Shown: piece after piece, positions 26,235 to 34,878 of the stretch
Numbering within the stretch: the stretch's first letter is position 1
Layout of the letters: each line of letters begins with the position of its first letter
DNA from: Aurantiacibacter zhengii
GTDB taxonomy: Bacteria > Pseudomonadota > Alphaproteobacteria > Sphingomonadales > Sphingomonadaceae
Assembly (NCBI RefSeq): GCF_003584125.1
Contig: NZ_QXFL01000004.1
Span: 372,001-436,000, forward strand
Reading direction: 5' to 3'
Length of the DNA: 64,000 nt
Program-made: the position numbers and the translations under genes
The notes under the pieces: model-generated
Told to the model about the DNA's origin: nothing
Seen by the model: only the letters and a program-made list of their open reading frames with translations
Database searches by the model: none

Positions 26235-27365
26235 ATGACCGACAACGACGACTTCGAAGAACAGCCGCCCGAGAAGCTGCCGCTCGACAGCTGGCATCGC
26301 GGCCATGGCGCGCGCATGGTGCCGTTCGCCGGTTATGAAATGCCGATCCAGTACGAAGGCATCAAGGCGGAGCATGACTGGACGCGCAACCACGCCAGCC
26401 TGTTCGATGTCAGCCACATGGGGCAGCTCGCCGTTTCAGGCGAAAATGCCGCGCACGAGCTGGAAAAGCTGCTGCCTGCCAGTATCGCAAATCTTCCCGA
26501 AGGTCAGATGCGCTATTCGCTGCTGCTCACCGAAGCGGGCGGCATCATCGACGACCTGATTGTCACCAACACCGGCGCCCATCTTGCGCTGGTGGTGAAC
26601 GGCGCGTGTAAGTGGGACGATATCGCCCACCTGCGCGAACATCTCGACGACGATGTAACCCTTACCCATTTCGACGATTTCGCCCTGCTCGCGCTTCAGG
26701 GGCCGGAAGCCGCCGCCGTTCTGGAGGGCATCGTGCCGGGCGTGGGCGAGCTTTCCTTCATGCGTGCCGGATTGTTCAAATGGAATGGCCATCACCTGTG
26801 GGTAAGCCGCGCAGGCTATACCGGTGAGGACGGTTTCGAGATCTCTATCCACCAGGGCCACGCCGCTGCCCTGGCCGACGCGCTGGTGGCAGATGATCGG
26901 GTGAAGCTAGCCGGGCTCGGTGCGCGCGACAGCTTGCGGCTGGAAGCCGGCCTGCCGCTCTACGGCCACGATCTTACACTCGACACCGATCCCGTCAGCG
27001 CCGGGCTTTCCTTCGCCCTTGCCAAGTCACGCCGGGCCACCGGTGGATATTTCGGGCATGCCCCCTCGATGGCGCGACTGGAAGATGGCGGCGTTGCGCA
27101 AAAGCGCGTCGGCCTGGCGCTGGAAGGGCGCCTTCCCGCGCGCGAAGGCGCGAAGGTCTATTCTGGCGATGCGCTGGTAGGCACGGTAACGAGCGGCGGC
27201 TTTTCGCCTACGCTGGGTCATCCGGTCGCCATGGCTTTTGTCGAGACGGAACATGCCGAAAGCGGCACCGAGCTGCACCTCGAAGTGCGCGACAAGCGGC
27301 TGCCCGCCCGCGTCGTGCCCCTGCCCTTCGTACCCCATCGCTACCACCGCAAAGGAGCCTTGTGA
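26235..27365 (+). CDS. gcvT: Aminomethyltransferase, glycine cleavage T-protein
   Basis: The T-protein (376 residues) releases ammonia from the aminomethyl-lipoyl group on H-protein and passes the C1 unit to tetrahydrofolate. The N-terminus after a short acidic leader reads '[27 protein letters not shown]' and '[18 protein letters not shown]', the strongly conserved T-protein opening; '[18 protein letters not shown]' later is the folate-domain signature. I chose ATG 26235 because AGGGA stands 7 bases upstream and the length fits the family (~365). An in-frame ATG at 26181, touching the end of the riboswitch, would add 18 residues that resemble no part of the family. It overlaps gcvH at the stop. 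Confidence 0.95.
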   Translation: MTDNDDFEEQPPEKLPLDSWHRGHGARMVPFAGYEMPIQYEGIKAEHDWTRNHASLFDVSHMGQLAVSGENAAHELEKLLPASIANLPEGQMRYSLLLTEAGGIIDDLIVTNTGAHLALVVNGACKWDDIAHLREHLDDDVTLTHFDDFALLALQGPEAAAVLEGIVPGVGELSFMRAGLFKWNGHHLWVSRAGYTGEDGFEISIHQGHAAALADALVADDRVKLAGLGARDSLRLEAGLPLYGHDLTLDTDPVSAGLSFALAKSRRATGGYFGHAPSMARLEDGGVAQKRVGLALEGRLPAREGAKVYSGDALVGTVTSGGFSPTLGHPVAMAFVETEHAESGTELHLEVRDKRLPARVVPLPFVPHRYHRKGAL

Positions 27366-27736
27366 TGCCCCGTTACTTTACCGAAGAACACGAATGGATC
27401 GACGTCGAAGGCGACAGCGCCACCATCGGCATTACCGACTACGCGCAGGAGCAACTGGGCGACATCGTGTTCGTCGAAACCCCGCAGGCAGGCACCGAAC
27501 TGGCCAAGGGTGCAGAAGCCGCGGTCGTTGAAAGCGTGAAGGCGGCGAGCGACGTTTATTCGCCCATTTCCGGCACCGTCACCGAAGGCAACAGCGCGCT
27601 GGACGACGACCCCGAATTGGTCAACTCCAGTCCCGAGGAAGAAGGGTGGTTCTTCCGTCTCACCGTCTCCGACGCTTCCGAACTCGAAAGCCTGATGAAC
27701 GAGGCCGCCTACAAGGCATTCTGCGACGGGCTTTGA
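27365..27736 (+). CDS. gcvH: Glycine cleavage system H-protein
   Basis: A 123-residue lipoyl carrier starting '[38 protein letters not shown]', the classic H-protein N-terminus. The lipoylated lysine is K59 in '[17 protein letters not shown]'. It shuttles the aminomethyl group between P-, T- and L-proteins. The ATG at 27365 shares a base with the gcvT stop; a GTG one codon earlier is also in frame but less likely. A G/C-rich palindrome and a 43-base gap separate it from gcvPA. Confidence 0.97.
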   Translation: MPRYFTEEHEWIDVEGDSATIGITDYAQEQLGDIVFVETPQAGTELAKGAEAAVVESVKAASDVYSPISGTVTEGNSALDDDPELVNSSPEEEGWFFRLTVSDASELESLMNEAAYKAFCDGL

Positions 27737-27743
27737 TCCGCGC

Positions 27744-27764
27744 CCCCTCCCCCTGGGGGAGGGG
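27744..27764. repeat. Perfect G/C palindrome between gcvH and gcvPA
   Basis: CCCC-T-CCCCC-T-GGGGG-A-GGGG is a near-perfect 10-bp inverted repeat with a one-base centre. It lies just after the gcvH stop and 15 bases before the gcvPA start. It has no T-run and sits inside an operon, so it is more likely an mRNA-stability or processing hairpin, or a small dispersed palindromic element, than a terminator. Confidence 0.6.
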
Positions 27765-27779
27765 ATGACAGGAGTACAT

Positions 27780-29141
27780 ATGCGCTACCTTCCCCTTACC
27801 GATCCCGATCGCGCGGCGATGCTGGAAAAGATCGGCGCAGACAGCGTCGATGTCCTGTTCGCCGACGTGCCTGCCGAGCATTACCTCGATGGTCCCGTCG
27901 CCGGTTTGCCGCTGGCGGCCAGCGAGATGGCGGTCGAAAAGCACATGCGGCGGCTGTCGAAGAAGAACCTGGCCGCAGCCGATGCGGCCTTCTTCTGCGG
28001 CGCGGGTGCCTATCGCCATCACGTGCCCGCCACGGTCGATCACATCATCCAGCGCGGCGAGTTCCTGACCGCCTACACGCCCTATCAGCCGGAAATCGCC
28101 CAGGGCACGCTGCAGATGCTGTTCGAGTTCCAGACACAGGTTGCACGCCTGTACGGTTGCGCGGTGGCCAATGCCTCGATGTACGATGGATCCACCGCCT
28201 GCTGGGAAGCGATCGTGATGGCCGCTCGCCTTACGAAGCGGCGCGGCGTGCTGATCAGCGGCGGGCTGCATCCGCATTACGTCTCCGTCGCGCAGACGAT
28301 GGCGCGCTTTACAGACGAGGCTATCGCTTACCAGCTGCCGACGCTGGAGGCAGATCCGGGCGACGACGCGCTGATCGCGCGCATCAGCGACGATACCAGC
28401 TGCGTTGTCGTGCAGTACCCGGACATCATGGGCCGCATCCCCGACCTGCAGCGTATCGCAGATGCCGCGCACGAGAAGGGCGCGCTGCTGATCGTGGCGA
28501 ACACCGAACCCGTCGCGCTGGGTGCGCTCGAGGCTCCCGGAAACCTGGGTGCCGACATCGTGGTTGGCGAAGGCCAGGCAATCGGCGTCGGCCTGCAATT
28601 CGGCGGGCCGTACCTGGGCCTGTTCGCCATCACCAATCCCAAGCACGTGCGCCAGATGCCCGGACGACTGTGCGGGGAGACGGTGGATGCAGACGGCAAG
28701 CGCGGCTTCGTGCTCACGCTCTCCACCCGCGAGCAGCACATCCGCCGTGAGAAGGCGACCAGCAACATCTGCACCAATTCGGGCCTGTGCGCGCTGGCCT
28801 TCTCCGTGCACATGACCTTGCTGGGCGAGAAGGGCCTTACCGCGCTCGCCGCAGAGAATCACCGCCTCGCCTGCCTCGCCGCAGACCGGCTGGACAAGGT
28901 TCCCGGCGTGCGCGTGCTCAACGATACTTTCTTCAACGAATTCACGCTGGTGCTAGACAAGGAAGCCCGGCCCTTGGTGCGCAAGCTGGCCGAGCACGGC
29001 GTTCTGGCAGGCGTCGCCCTGGGACGCCTGTTCCCGCATGGCGAAGGGCTGGACGACGGCCTGCTCGTCACCGTCACCGAAACCGTGACCGAGGACGATA
29101 TCGAAACCCTTGCCAAGTCTCTCGAGGAGGCACTGTCGTGA
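27780..29141 (+). CDS. gcvPA: Glycine dehydrogenase (decarboxylating) subunit 1, P-protein alpha
   Basis: A 453-residue subunit of the two-gene P-protein. ATG 27780 is chosen because ACAGGAG lies 5 bases upstream; an earlier in-frame ATG at 27765 lies within the palindrome and has no site. Signature segments include 'RYLPLTDPDRAAMLEKIG', 'FCGAGAYRHHVPATVDHIIQRGEFLTAYTPYQPEIAQGTLQMLFEFQT' and 'NASMYDGSTACWEA', all highly conserved in subunit 1. With gcvPB it forms the PLP enzyme that decarboxylates glycine and loads the aminomethyl group onto lipoyl-GcvH. It overlaps gcvPB by GTGA. Confidence 0.97.
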   Translation: MRYLPLTDPDRAAMLEKIGADSVDVLFADVPAEHYLDGPVAGLPLAASEMAVEKHMRRLSKKNLAAADAAFFCGAGAYRHHVPATVDHIIQRGEFLTAYTPYQPEIAQGTLQMLFEFQTQVARLYGCAVANASMYDGSTACWEAIVMAARLTKRRGVLISGGLHPHYVSVAQTMARFTDEAIAYQLPTLEADPGDDALIARISDDTSCVVVQYPDIMGRIPDLQRIADAAHEKGALLIVANTEPVALGALEAPGNLGADIVVGEGQAIGVGLQFGGPYLGLFAITNPKHVRQMPGRLCGETVDADGKRGFVLTLSTREQHIRREKATSNICTNSGLCALAFSVHMTLLGEKGLTALAAENHRLACLAADRLDKVPGVRVLNDTFFNEFTLVLDKEARPLVRKLAEHGVLAGVALGRLFPHGEGLDDGLLVTVTETVTEDDIETLAKSLEEALS

Positions 29142-30709
29142 ACAAGATGAATGCAGGCGGCTGGAAGCCGGGCACCCCCGTTTCGTCCAATAACGAAGGC
29201 GAATACCCCACCGTCACGGGCAACAGGGCCCTGAAGCTGGAAGAACGGCTGATTTTCGAGCTGGGCACGCGCGAGACCTGCGGTGTCGACCTGCCCGAAC
29301 CGAAGGCGGATGCGCCCAATCGCCTCGGCAAGTTTGCCCGCCAGCAGCTGATCGACCTGCCCGGCCTGTCGGAGCCCGAAACGGTTCGTCACTACACCCG
29401 CTTGTCGCGCCAGAACTATGCCATCGACCTTGGCCTGTTCCCGCTCGGCAGCTGCACCATGAAGCACAACCCGCGCCTGAACGAGAAGGTGGCGCGCATG
29501 CCCGGCTTTGCCGATGTGCATCCGCTACAGCCGGTCGATACGATCAAGGGCGCGCTGGGCGTGATCGACGAGTTGTCGCACTGGCTTATCGAACTGACCG
29601 GCATGAGTGCCGTGGCCATGAGCCCCAAGGCAGGCGCGCACGGCGAACTGTGCGGTATCCTGTGCATCCGCGCCGCGCTGGAAGCGCGCGGCGATGCGCG
29701 CAAGGTGGTGCTGGTTCCCGAAAGCGCGCACGGCACCAACCCTGCCACCGCCGCCTTTGCCGGTTACGAGGTTGAGGATATTCCCGCCGACAAGGATGGC
29801 CGCGTCGATCTGGAAGCGCTGAAGGCGCGGCTTGGCCCCGATGTGGCGGGCGTGATGATCACCAACCCCAACACCTGCGGCCTGTTCGAACGCGACATGA
29901 AGGCGATTTCGGACGCGGTACATGCAGCCGGCGGGCTGGTCTATTGCGACGGTGCCAACTTCAACGCCATCATGGGCCGCGTGCGTCCCGGTGATCTTGG
30001 CGTGGATGCCATGCACATCAACCTGCACAAAACCTTCTCCACCCCGCACGGCGGCGGCGGGCCAGGCTCCGGTCCGGTGGTCCTTTCCGAAGCGCTTGCT
30101 CCCTATGCTCCCCTGCCCTTCATCGTGAAGGACGGCGAGACCGGTGAGATCCACCTGGTGGAAGAGGAGAACGTCGGCGACGAGTTTCCCGGCAGCTTTG
30201 GCCGGATGACCGCCTTCCACGGCCAGATGGGCATGTTCACCCGCGCGCTCACCTACATCCTCAGCCATGGTGCGGATGGCTTGCGGCAGGCATCGGGCGA
30301 TGCGGTGCTGAACGCCAACTACATCCTGCGCAGTCTCGACGATGTGCTGGACGCGCCATTTGGCGAGGCTGGCCATTGCATGCACGAGGCACTGTTCAGC
30401 GATAATGGATTTGCAGACGGCATGTCCACGCTGGACGTTGCCAAGGGGCTGATCGACGAGGGTTTCCACCCGATGACCATGTACTTCCCGCTGGTGGTGC
30501 ACGGCGCGATGCTGGTGGAGCCGACCGAGACCGAGAGCAAGGCAACGCTCGACCAGTTCGTAATGGCCATGCGTTCGCTGGCGGAACGGGCGAAGGCCGG
30601 GGACGAGACGCTCAAGACCGCGCCCCACCATGCCCCGCGCGCACGGCTGGACGAGGCGCAGGCCGCGCGCAAGCCCGTGCTGGCCTGGCAGGGCTCCGTC
30701 GAAGGCTAG
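29138..30709 (+). CDS. gcvPB: Glycine dehydrogenase (decarboxylating) subunit 2, P-protein beta
   Basis: A 523-residue subunit that carries the pyridoxal phosphate lysine: K298 in 'NLHKTFSTPHGGGGPGSGPV'. Other conserved blocks are 'PLGSCTMKHNPRLNEKVARMPGF', 'AHGTNPATAAFAGY' and 'ITNPNTCGLFE'. The start is GTG 29138, with GAGGAGG 7 bases upstream and a four-base overlap with gcvPA. The split P-protein, rather than the ~950-residue single chain of enterobacteria, is usual in several alphaproteobacterial lineages. The last ~40 residues are basic and Ala-rich. The dihydrolipoamide dehydrogenase (L-protein) is not in the window and is probably shared with other complexes. Confidence 0.97.
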   Translation: MNKMNAGGWKPGTPVSSNNEGEYPTVTGNRALKLEERLIFELGTRETCGVDLPEPKADAPNRLGKFARQQLIDLPGLSEPETVRHYTRLSRQNYAIDLGLFPLGSCTMKHNPRLNEKVARMPGFADVHPLQPVDTIKGALGVIDELSHWLIELTGMSAVAMSPKAGAHGELCGILCIRAALEARGDARKVVLVPESAHGTNPATAAFAGYEVEDIPADKDGRVDLEALKARLGPDVAGVMITNPNTCGLFERDMKAISDAVHAAGGLVYCDGANFNAIMGRVRPGDLGVDAMHINLHKTFSTPHGGGGPGSGPVVLSEALAPYAPLPFIVKDGETGEIHLVEEENVGDEFPGSFGRMTAFHGQMGMFTRALTYILSHGADGLRQASGDAVLNANYILRSLDDVLDAPFGEAGHCMHEALFSDNGFADGMSTLDVAKGLIDEGFHPMTMYFPLVVHGAMLVEPTETESKATLDQFVMAMRSLAERAKAGDETLKTAPHHAPRARLDEAQAARKPVLAWQGSVEG

Positions 30710-30738
30710 GCTTGCCTTTGCGAGCAATTTTGGCTCCA

Positions 30739-30784
30739 TTCATCATCGCTCGCGCATTTATTGAAGGGCGTGAGCGATGATGAA
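30739..30784 (+). promoter_or_regulatory. Long 17-bp inverted repeat upstream of caspase-like gene
   Basis: The arm 30739-30755 (TTCATCATCGCTCGCGC) pairs with 30768-30784, with one G-T wobble and a 12-base loop. It lies between gcvPB and the exported protease gene, and its right arm ends at the purine-rich ribosome binding site (AAGGGGG). It could be a terminator of the gcv operon without a T-run, or a leader hairpin that hides the start region of the next gene. Confidence 0.55.
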
Positions 30785-30794
30785 GGGGGCACAC

Positions 30795-32426
30795 ATGGTG
30801 AAGCGGTTTTTCCTTGGCAGCGTTGCCGTTGCGGCGATGGCGATAGCGGCGACGGGCGTTGCCGCTGGCGAGGCCCGCGTGCCCGCCCCTGGCGCTTCGC
30901 AAGAAGCAGCGACGACCACCGTCACCGCCAAGCAGAACCGCAAGCCCGGCCTTTCCCGTGGTGGCCCCATCGCGCCGGGCGACGTACGCTTTGGCCGCCT
31001 GCAAGGCGGGCCAGACAGCTACGTGCTCGAAGGGCGGCGTGGCCAGCGTCTGCAGATCGCGCTCTCTTCCGACCAGTTCGACCCCGTGCTGACAATCACC
31101 GGTCCCGATGGGTTTGCGACGGAGAACGATGACGGGCCGGACGGTTCGCTCAACAGCCACATCGACACCCGCCTGCCCGCTGATGGCACCTATCGCATCA
31201 ATGTCGCCAGCTACCAGAATAGCGGGAGCGGCAGCTACCGTCTCGCCACGCTCGACCCGTCCAACCCGGTGCCTGCAGGTATAGAGCCAAGGGTGCTCTC
31301 GCCAAACGAGACGGTGAGCGGCCTGCTGGTGCGCAGTGATCCCGTGCGCCTGTCGGGTGAAAGCGTCGATTACTATACCTTCCCCGGCCGCGAAGGGCAG
31401 CGACTGACGCTGGAGCTTGCCTCGGACGAGATAGATACCTTCCTTACCCTGTACCTGCCCGATGGCCGTACCGAGACGAACGACGACCGGCGCGGGTTCG
31501 AGGATACCAATTCCAGCCTCTCAATTACCCTGCCGGCTGATGGTACCTATGTGCTGGGTGCCAGCAGTTTCAGCGCCGGGGAGAACGGTGGCTATACCGT
31601 CCGCATGGCCGAAGCCGCGCCCGATGTGCGCACGGTGCTGCCTGCGGGCGGGCAGGCGCAGGTCTTTGCCCTCAGCGTGGGCGTTGCCGACTATGACCGG
31701 ATCGGCCCGCTCAACCGTACCGACGAGGATGCCGAGCGTGTGTCCCACGCACTGCGGCAGGCGGGCGTGCTTGCACCGGCCAGCGCTACCCTGACAAACA
31801 AGCAGGCCACCCGCGCCAACTTCGAAGCCGCGCTGGCGGATCTTGCCGCGCAGGCCGGACCCGACGACACCTTGCTGATCTTTTTCTCCGGCCACGGCGA
31901 GAAGGTGGAGAACATGACCACGGAGCGCGACGGCAGCGCCGAGACCATCGAACTCTACGATGCCGCGCTGTTCGATTACGAACTGGCCGAGATGATGCAG
32001 GGCGTTTCCGCCCGCACCCTGCTGGTGATCGACGCGTGTTTTGCCGGTGGGTTCGACCAGGTGATCGATCAGGCGGACAACCGGATGGGAATCTTCAGTT
32101 CGGACGCCGATACACTGAGCCTGGTGGCGCAGGGCAACAAGTCGGGCGGCTATATCAGCCACATCTTCCGCCGCGCGCTGGAAGGGGAGGGCGACATGAA
32201 TGGCGACGGCGCGATGGAGGCGGGCGAGCTGTCCGAATTCATGCGCCGCGAGTTCTACCGCGCGGTGCTGACAGAGCCGCTGGAAACCGATGCGGAGGAC
32301 TTCCGCGACCACAAGGTGCCCGGCTTCCAGCACATCATCATCGACCGCGGCGGTGACGGCATGCCGTTCCAGCAGGTGCTGATGGATTTCGGCAGCGCAG
32401 ACCCCGCGGCGCTGGCGCGGCGCTAG
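30795..32426 (+). CDS. Exported caspase-like (C14) protease with two PPC domains
   Basis: The start at ATG 30795, after AAGGGGGC, gives 543 residues with a signal peptide (KRFFLGSVAVAAMAIAATGVAAG). Two repeated beta-sandwich PPC domains follow, at about residues 50-155 and 165-275; each has 'GDVR', 'F..QGQRL.I.L.SD..D..LT...P.G' and 'L.ADGTYRI/VL..SF' patterns. The C-terminal caspase-like domain starts 'FALSVGVADYDRIGPLNRTDEDAERVSHAL' and carries the catalytic dyad H367 (FFSGHGE) and C415 (VIDACFAGGF). PPC domains usually sit in secreted proteases and help export or targeting. The protein is probably periplasmic or secreted and cleaves an unknown substrate. It is preceded by a strong hairpin and stands alone. 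Confidence 0.93.
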   Translation: MVKRFFLGSVAVAAMAIAATGVAAGEARVPAPGASQEAATTTVTAKQNRKPGLSRGGPIAPGDVRFGRLQGGPDSYVLEGRRGQRLQIALSSDQFDPVLTITGPDGFATENDDGPDGSLNSHIDTRLPADGTYRINVASYQNSGSGSYRLATLDPSNPVPAGIEPRVLSPNETVSGLLVRSDPVRLSGESVDYYTFPGREGQRLTLELASDEIDTFLTLYLPDGRTETNDDRRGFEDTNSSLSITLPADGTYVLGASSFSAGENGGYTVRMAEAAPDVRTVLPAGGQAQVFALSVGVADYDRIGPLNRTDEDAERVSHALRQAGVLAPASATLTNKQATRANFEAALADLAAQAGPDDTLLIFFSGHGEKVENMTTERDGSAETIELYDAALFDYELAEMMQGVSARTLLVIDACFAGGFDQVIDQADNRMGIFSSDADTLSLVAQGNKSGGYISHIFRRALEGEGDMNGDGAMEAGELSEFMRREFYRAVLTEPLETDAEDFRDHKVPGFQHIIIDRGGDGMPFQQVLMDFGSADPAALARR

Positions 32427-32512
32427 CCGACCCCTTCACCGAGCATTTGCTCACGGCTGGCTAGCCACCGGATTTTGATTGATTTGCCGACCAGGCCGGC
32501 CATGGTACCTCA

Positions 32513-33268
32513 ATGAAGTCAACGATCCACAGGATGCTCGGCAAGAGCGGTTACGAACTGCACCGCAAGGACCGGCTGGGTTACAATTCGGCCGAGCAGG
32601 CGCTGGCCGCAATCCCGCAGGTCCGTCATGCGACGATGATTGCCGACGCGGCGCTGATTTCGCTGTGGGACATGGTGCGCCATTGCGAGCAGACCGGCCT
32701 GCAAGGCGCCTACGTGGAATGCGGCGTCTGGAAGGGCGGAGCGGCAGGCATGATCGCGCTTGCCAACCAGGCCTATGCAAAGGAACAGCGCCCGTTGCAT
32801 CTGTTCGATGTGTTCGACGATATTTGCGAGCCGGATCCGGCAGTCGATGGCGAGAAAGCTATCGCCGAAGTGGCTGAATTCACCCAGGCTTCGGGCGAAC
32901 TGAAGCCGGTGAAAGGCATTTACGATCGCTTTGGCGGCGCTGGCAATGCAGACGAGGTTACCGGTCTGCTATCCCGGCTTGGCTATCACGAGGCGCGGCT
33001 GCATATCGGCTGGTTCCAGGACACGCTGCCGCAGAACGAAATCGAGAAAATCGCTATCCTGCGCCTCGACGGCGACTGGTACGCCTCCACCAAGATCTGC
33101 CTCGATCACCTGTACGACAAGGTTGTTCCCGGTGGGTTCGTGGTGATCGACGATTACGGAACCTACGAAGGGTGCCGCAAGGCGGTGGACGAGTTTCTCG
33201 CCACCCAACCCCGGCCCCCTTACATCAATGCCGTGAACCAGGACGTGCGATACCTGGTCAAGCCATGA
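32513..33268 (+). CDS. TylF/MycF-like O-methyltransferase
   Basis: A 251-residue protein of the macrocin-O-methyltransferase (TylF) family. SAM-binding segment 'GLQGAYVECGVWKGGAAGMIALAN' (E-C-G-V-x-x-G-G) is at about residues 63-86. The metal-binding acidic motifs 'AILRLDGDWYASTKICLDHLYDKVVPGGFVVIDDYGTYEGCRKAVDEFL' at about 182-230 supply the two aspartate pairs that bind Mg2+ in MycF. Such enzymes methylate hydroxyls on sugars or aglycones. It has no immediate partner here, but the polysaccharide locus is 7 kb away and TylF relatives are often found with glycan genes. The start ATG has a weak ribosome binding site. Confidence 0.9.
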   Translation: MKSTIHRMLGKSGYELHRKDRLGYNSAEQALAAIPQVRHATMIADAALISLWDMVRHCEQTGLQGAYVECGVWKGGAAGMIALANQAYAKEQRPLHLFDVFDDICEPDPAVDGEKAIAEVAEFTQASGELKPVKGIYDRFGGAGNADEVTGLLSRLGYHEARLHIGWFQDTLPQNEIEKIAILRLDGDWYASTKICLDHLYDKVVPGGFVVIDDYGTYEGCRKAVDEFLATQPRPPYINAVNQDVRYLVKP

Positions 33269-33297
33269 CCGCCTTGGCACCTTCAGCACAGGCCTTG

Positions 33298-33319
33298 GGG
33301 GCGGCCACGATGCCGCCCC
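33298..33319. terminator. Hairpin between convergent genes
   Basis: GGGGCGGC (33298-33305) pairs with GCCGCCCC (33312-33319) around a six-base loop, midway between the stops of the TylF-like gene (plus) and the sugar transporter gene (minus). Position suggests a shared terminator, but there is no T-run on either side. Confidence 0.4.
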
Positions 33320-33345
33320 GCTCATGCCTGCAATAGCGCCCTCGG

Positions 33346-34764
33346 CTAAGCCGGTCGGCGGGCGAATATGCCGAAGCCCGCAATGATCGCATAGCAGACG
33401 ATCGGGATCACCATGGCCAGCGCCAGGTTGCCGCCGGTGGCATCGGCCACCACGCCATAAAGCAGCGGCACGACCGCGCCGCCGAAGATGGCGACGTTGA
33501 TGATGCCCGAACCGTCAGCCGCCAGCGGCCCCAGCTTTTCGCATGCGAGCGAGAAGATGGTAGGGAACATGATCGAGTTCATGAGGCCCACGGCCAGCAA
33601 CGAGTAGGCCGCCACTTCGCCGGTGGTCTGCGTCGAGATGAGGATGAGCAGGATCGCGCCGGCGGCGTTGAAGGCCAGGATCTTGCCGGGGCTGAACATG
33701 CGCAGCGCGGCCGAACCGATGAAGCGGCCCACCATCGCCCCGCCCCAATAGAGGCCGATCATCCAGCCGATCACGCTTTCAGGCTCACCCAGCACGCGTT
33801 CGGTGGAAAGGTAGTTGATGATGATCGAACCGATCGAAACCTCGGCACCGACATACAGGAAGATGCACAGCGCGCCGTAGCTGAAGCGCGAGCGCCGAAG
33901 CAGTTCGTTGTCGTACAGCCACAGCACGGGTGCCGCTAGGATGATCAGCACGCCCAGCCAACCGCTGACCTGCAAGGCGACGAAGACGCCGACGGCGGCG
34001 AGCGCCAGCCCGATCAGATAGCGGCCCGAGGAAACGAGCTCCCCCTCGCCCATGGACTTCGCATCGTGCGGCAGGCGGTTGCGGAACATCCACACGGCTG
34101 CTGCCACCACTGCGATCAGCGCGGCAACGCCGAGATAGCCTTGCCAGATCGCCTCGCTTTCCGCCGCGCGATAGGCTTGTAAGGCCGCGCCTTCCAGCTG
34201 GTCTGCTGAAACGTCAGCCAGGCTGCCAAGGATCACGGCTGCACCCACGATGGGGAAGACCGTGGTGCCCAGCGAGTTGAACGCCTGCGCAAAGGTCAGG
34301 CGACTATGCGAGGTGCTGGGCGGTCCGAGCAGGCTGATGAGCGGGTTCGCCACAACCTGCACGATCACCACGCCGCTGGCGAGAATGAACAGGGCGCCAA
34401 GGAAGATGGCATAGGTCGCAGTCTGGCTGGCGGGAATGAAGAGCAGGCAGCCCACGATCATCGTGCACAGGCCAGCCACCGCCCCGCGCATGTAACCGAT
34501 GCGCTTCACCAGCTTCGCGCCGGGAATGCCGATCAGCAGGTAGGCCGCGAAAAAGCAGAACTGGATCAGCATCGCCTCCGTATAGGAAAGCGTGAACAGC
34601 TCGCGCAGCTTCGGGATCAGAACATCGTTCAGCGAGGTGATGCCGCCGAAGATGAAGAACAGGCCGAATACGAAATATTGCAGTCCGGGAGCGTTCACCG
34701 GCGCGGTATCGTCGGTGATCGGTTTCGGATCTGTGCTGCTGGAAACATCGGGCGCAAGGGCCAT
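33346..34764 (-). CDS. Sugar/H+ symporter, FucP/GluP-like MFS transporter
   Basis: A 472-residue, 12-segment transporter of the FHS (fucose-galactose-glucose) group. ATG 34764 is chosen because GGGGAG stands 6 bases upstream. The first helix region 'YFVFGLFFIFGGITSLNDVLIPKLRELFTLSYTEAMLIQFCFFAAYLLIGIPGAKLVKRIGY' is diagnostic: N-D-x-L-x-P and G-x-x-x-x-R-x-G-Y. Substrates in the family are hexoses, so glucose released by the neighbouring glucosidases is the natural guess. It is the last gene of the minus-strand glucan block, 114 bp after the GH3 gene with an inverted repeat between. It may be coregulated through the operator before GH3. Confidence 0.93.
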   Translation of the reverse strand: MALAPDVSSSTDPKPITDDTAPVNAPGLQYFVFGLFFIFGGITSLNDVLIPKLRELFTLSYTEAMLIQFCFFAAYLLIGIPGAKLVKRIGYMRGAVAGLCTMIVGCLLFIPASQTATYAIFLGALFILASGVVIVQVVANPLISLLGPPSTSHSRLTFAQAFNSLGTTVFPIVGAAVILGSLADVSADQLEGAALQAYRAAESEAIWQGYLGVAALIAVVAAAVWMFRNRLPHDAKSMGEGELVSSGRYLIGLALAAVGVFVALQVSGWLGVLIILAAPVLWLYDNELLRRSRFSYGALCIFLYVGAEVSIGSIIINYLSTERVLGEPESVIGWMIGLYWGGAMVGRFIGSAALRMFSPGKILAFNAAGAILLILISTQTTGEVAAYSLLAVGLMNSIMFPTIFSLACEKLGPLAADGSGIINVAIFGGAVVPLLYGVVADATGGNLALAMVIPIVCYAIIAGFGIFARRPA

Positions 34765-34826
34765 GTCATTCTCCCCAAGAGCGGCCTGCATTCTCTATGA
34801 CAAGTCCGCTGAATATGGTGGCTTAT

Positions 34827-34862
34827 GGTCTTTCGCGATAACCGCGGCAATCGCGAAAGACC
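34827..34862 (-). repeat. 13-bp inverted repeat between GH3 and sugar transporter genes
   Basis: GGTCTTTCGCGAT (34827-34839) and its exact complement (34850-34862) flank a ten-base loop, AACCGCGGCA. It lies 16 bases after the GH3 stop and 62 before the transporter start. No T-run follows on the minus strand, so it may protect the upstream message or cause partial termination rather than full termination. Confidence 0.65.
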
Positions 34863-34878
34863 GTGACGGAATACGAAT

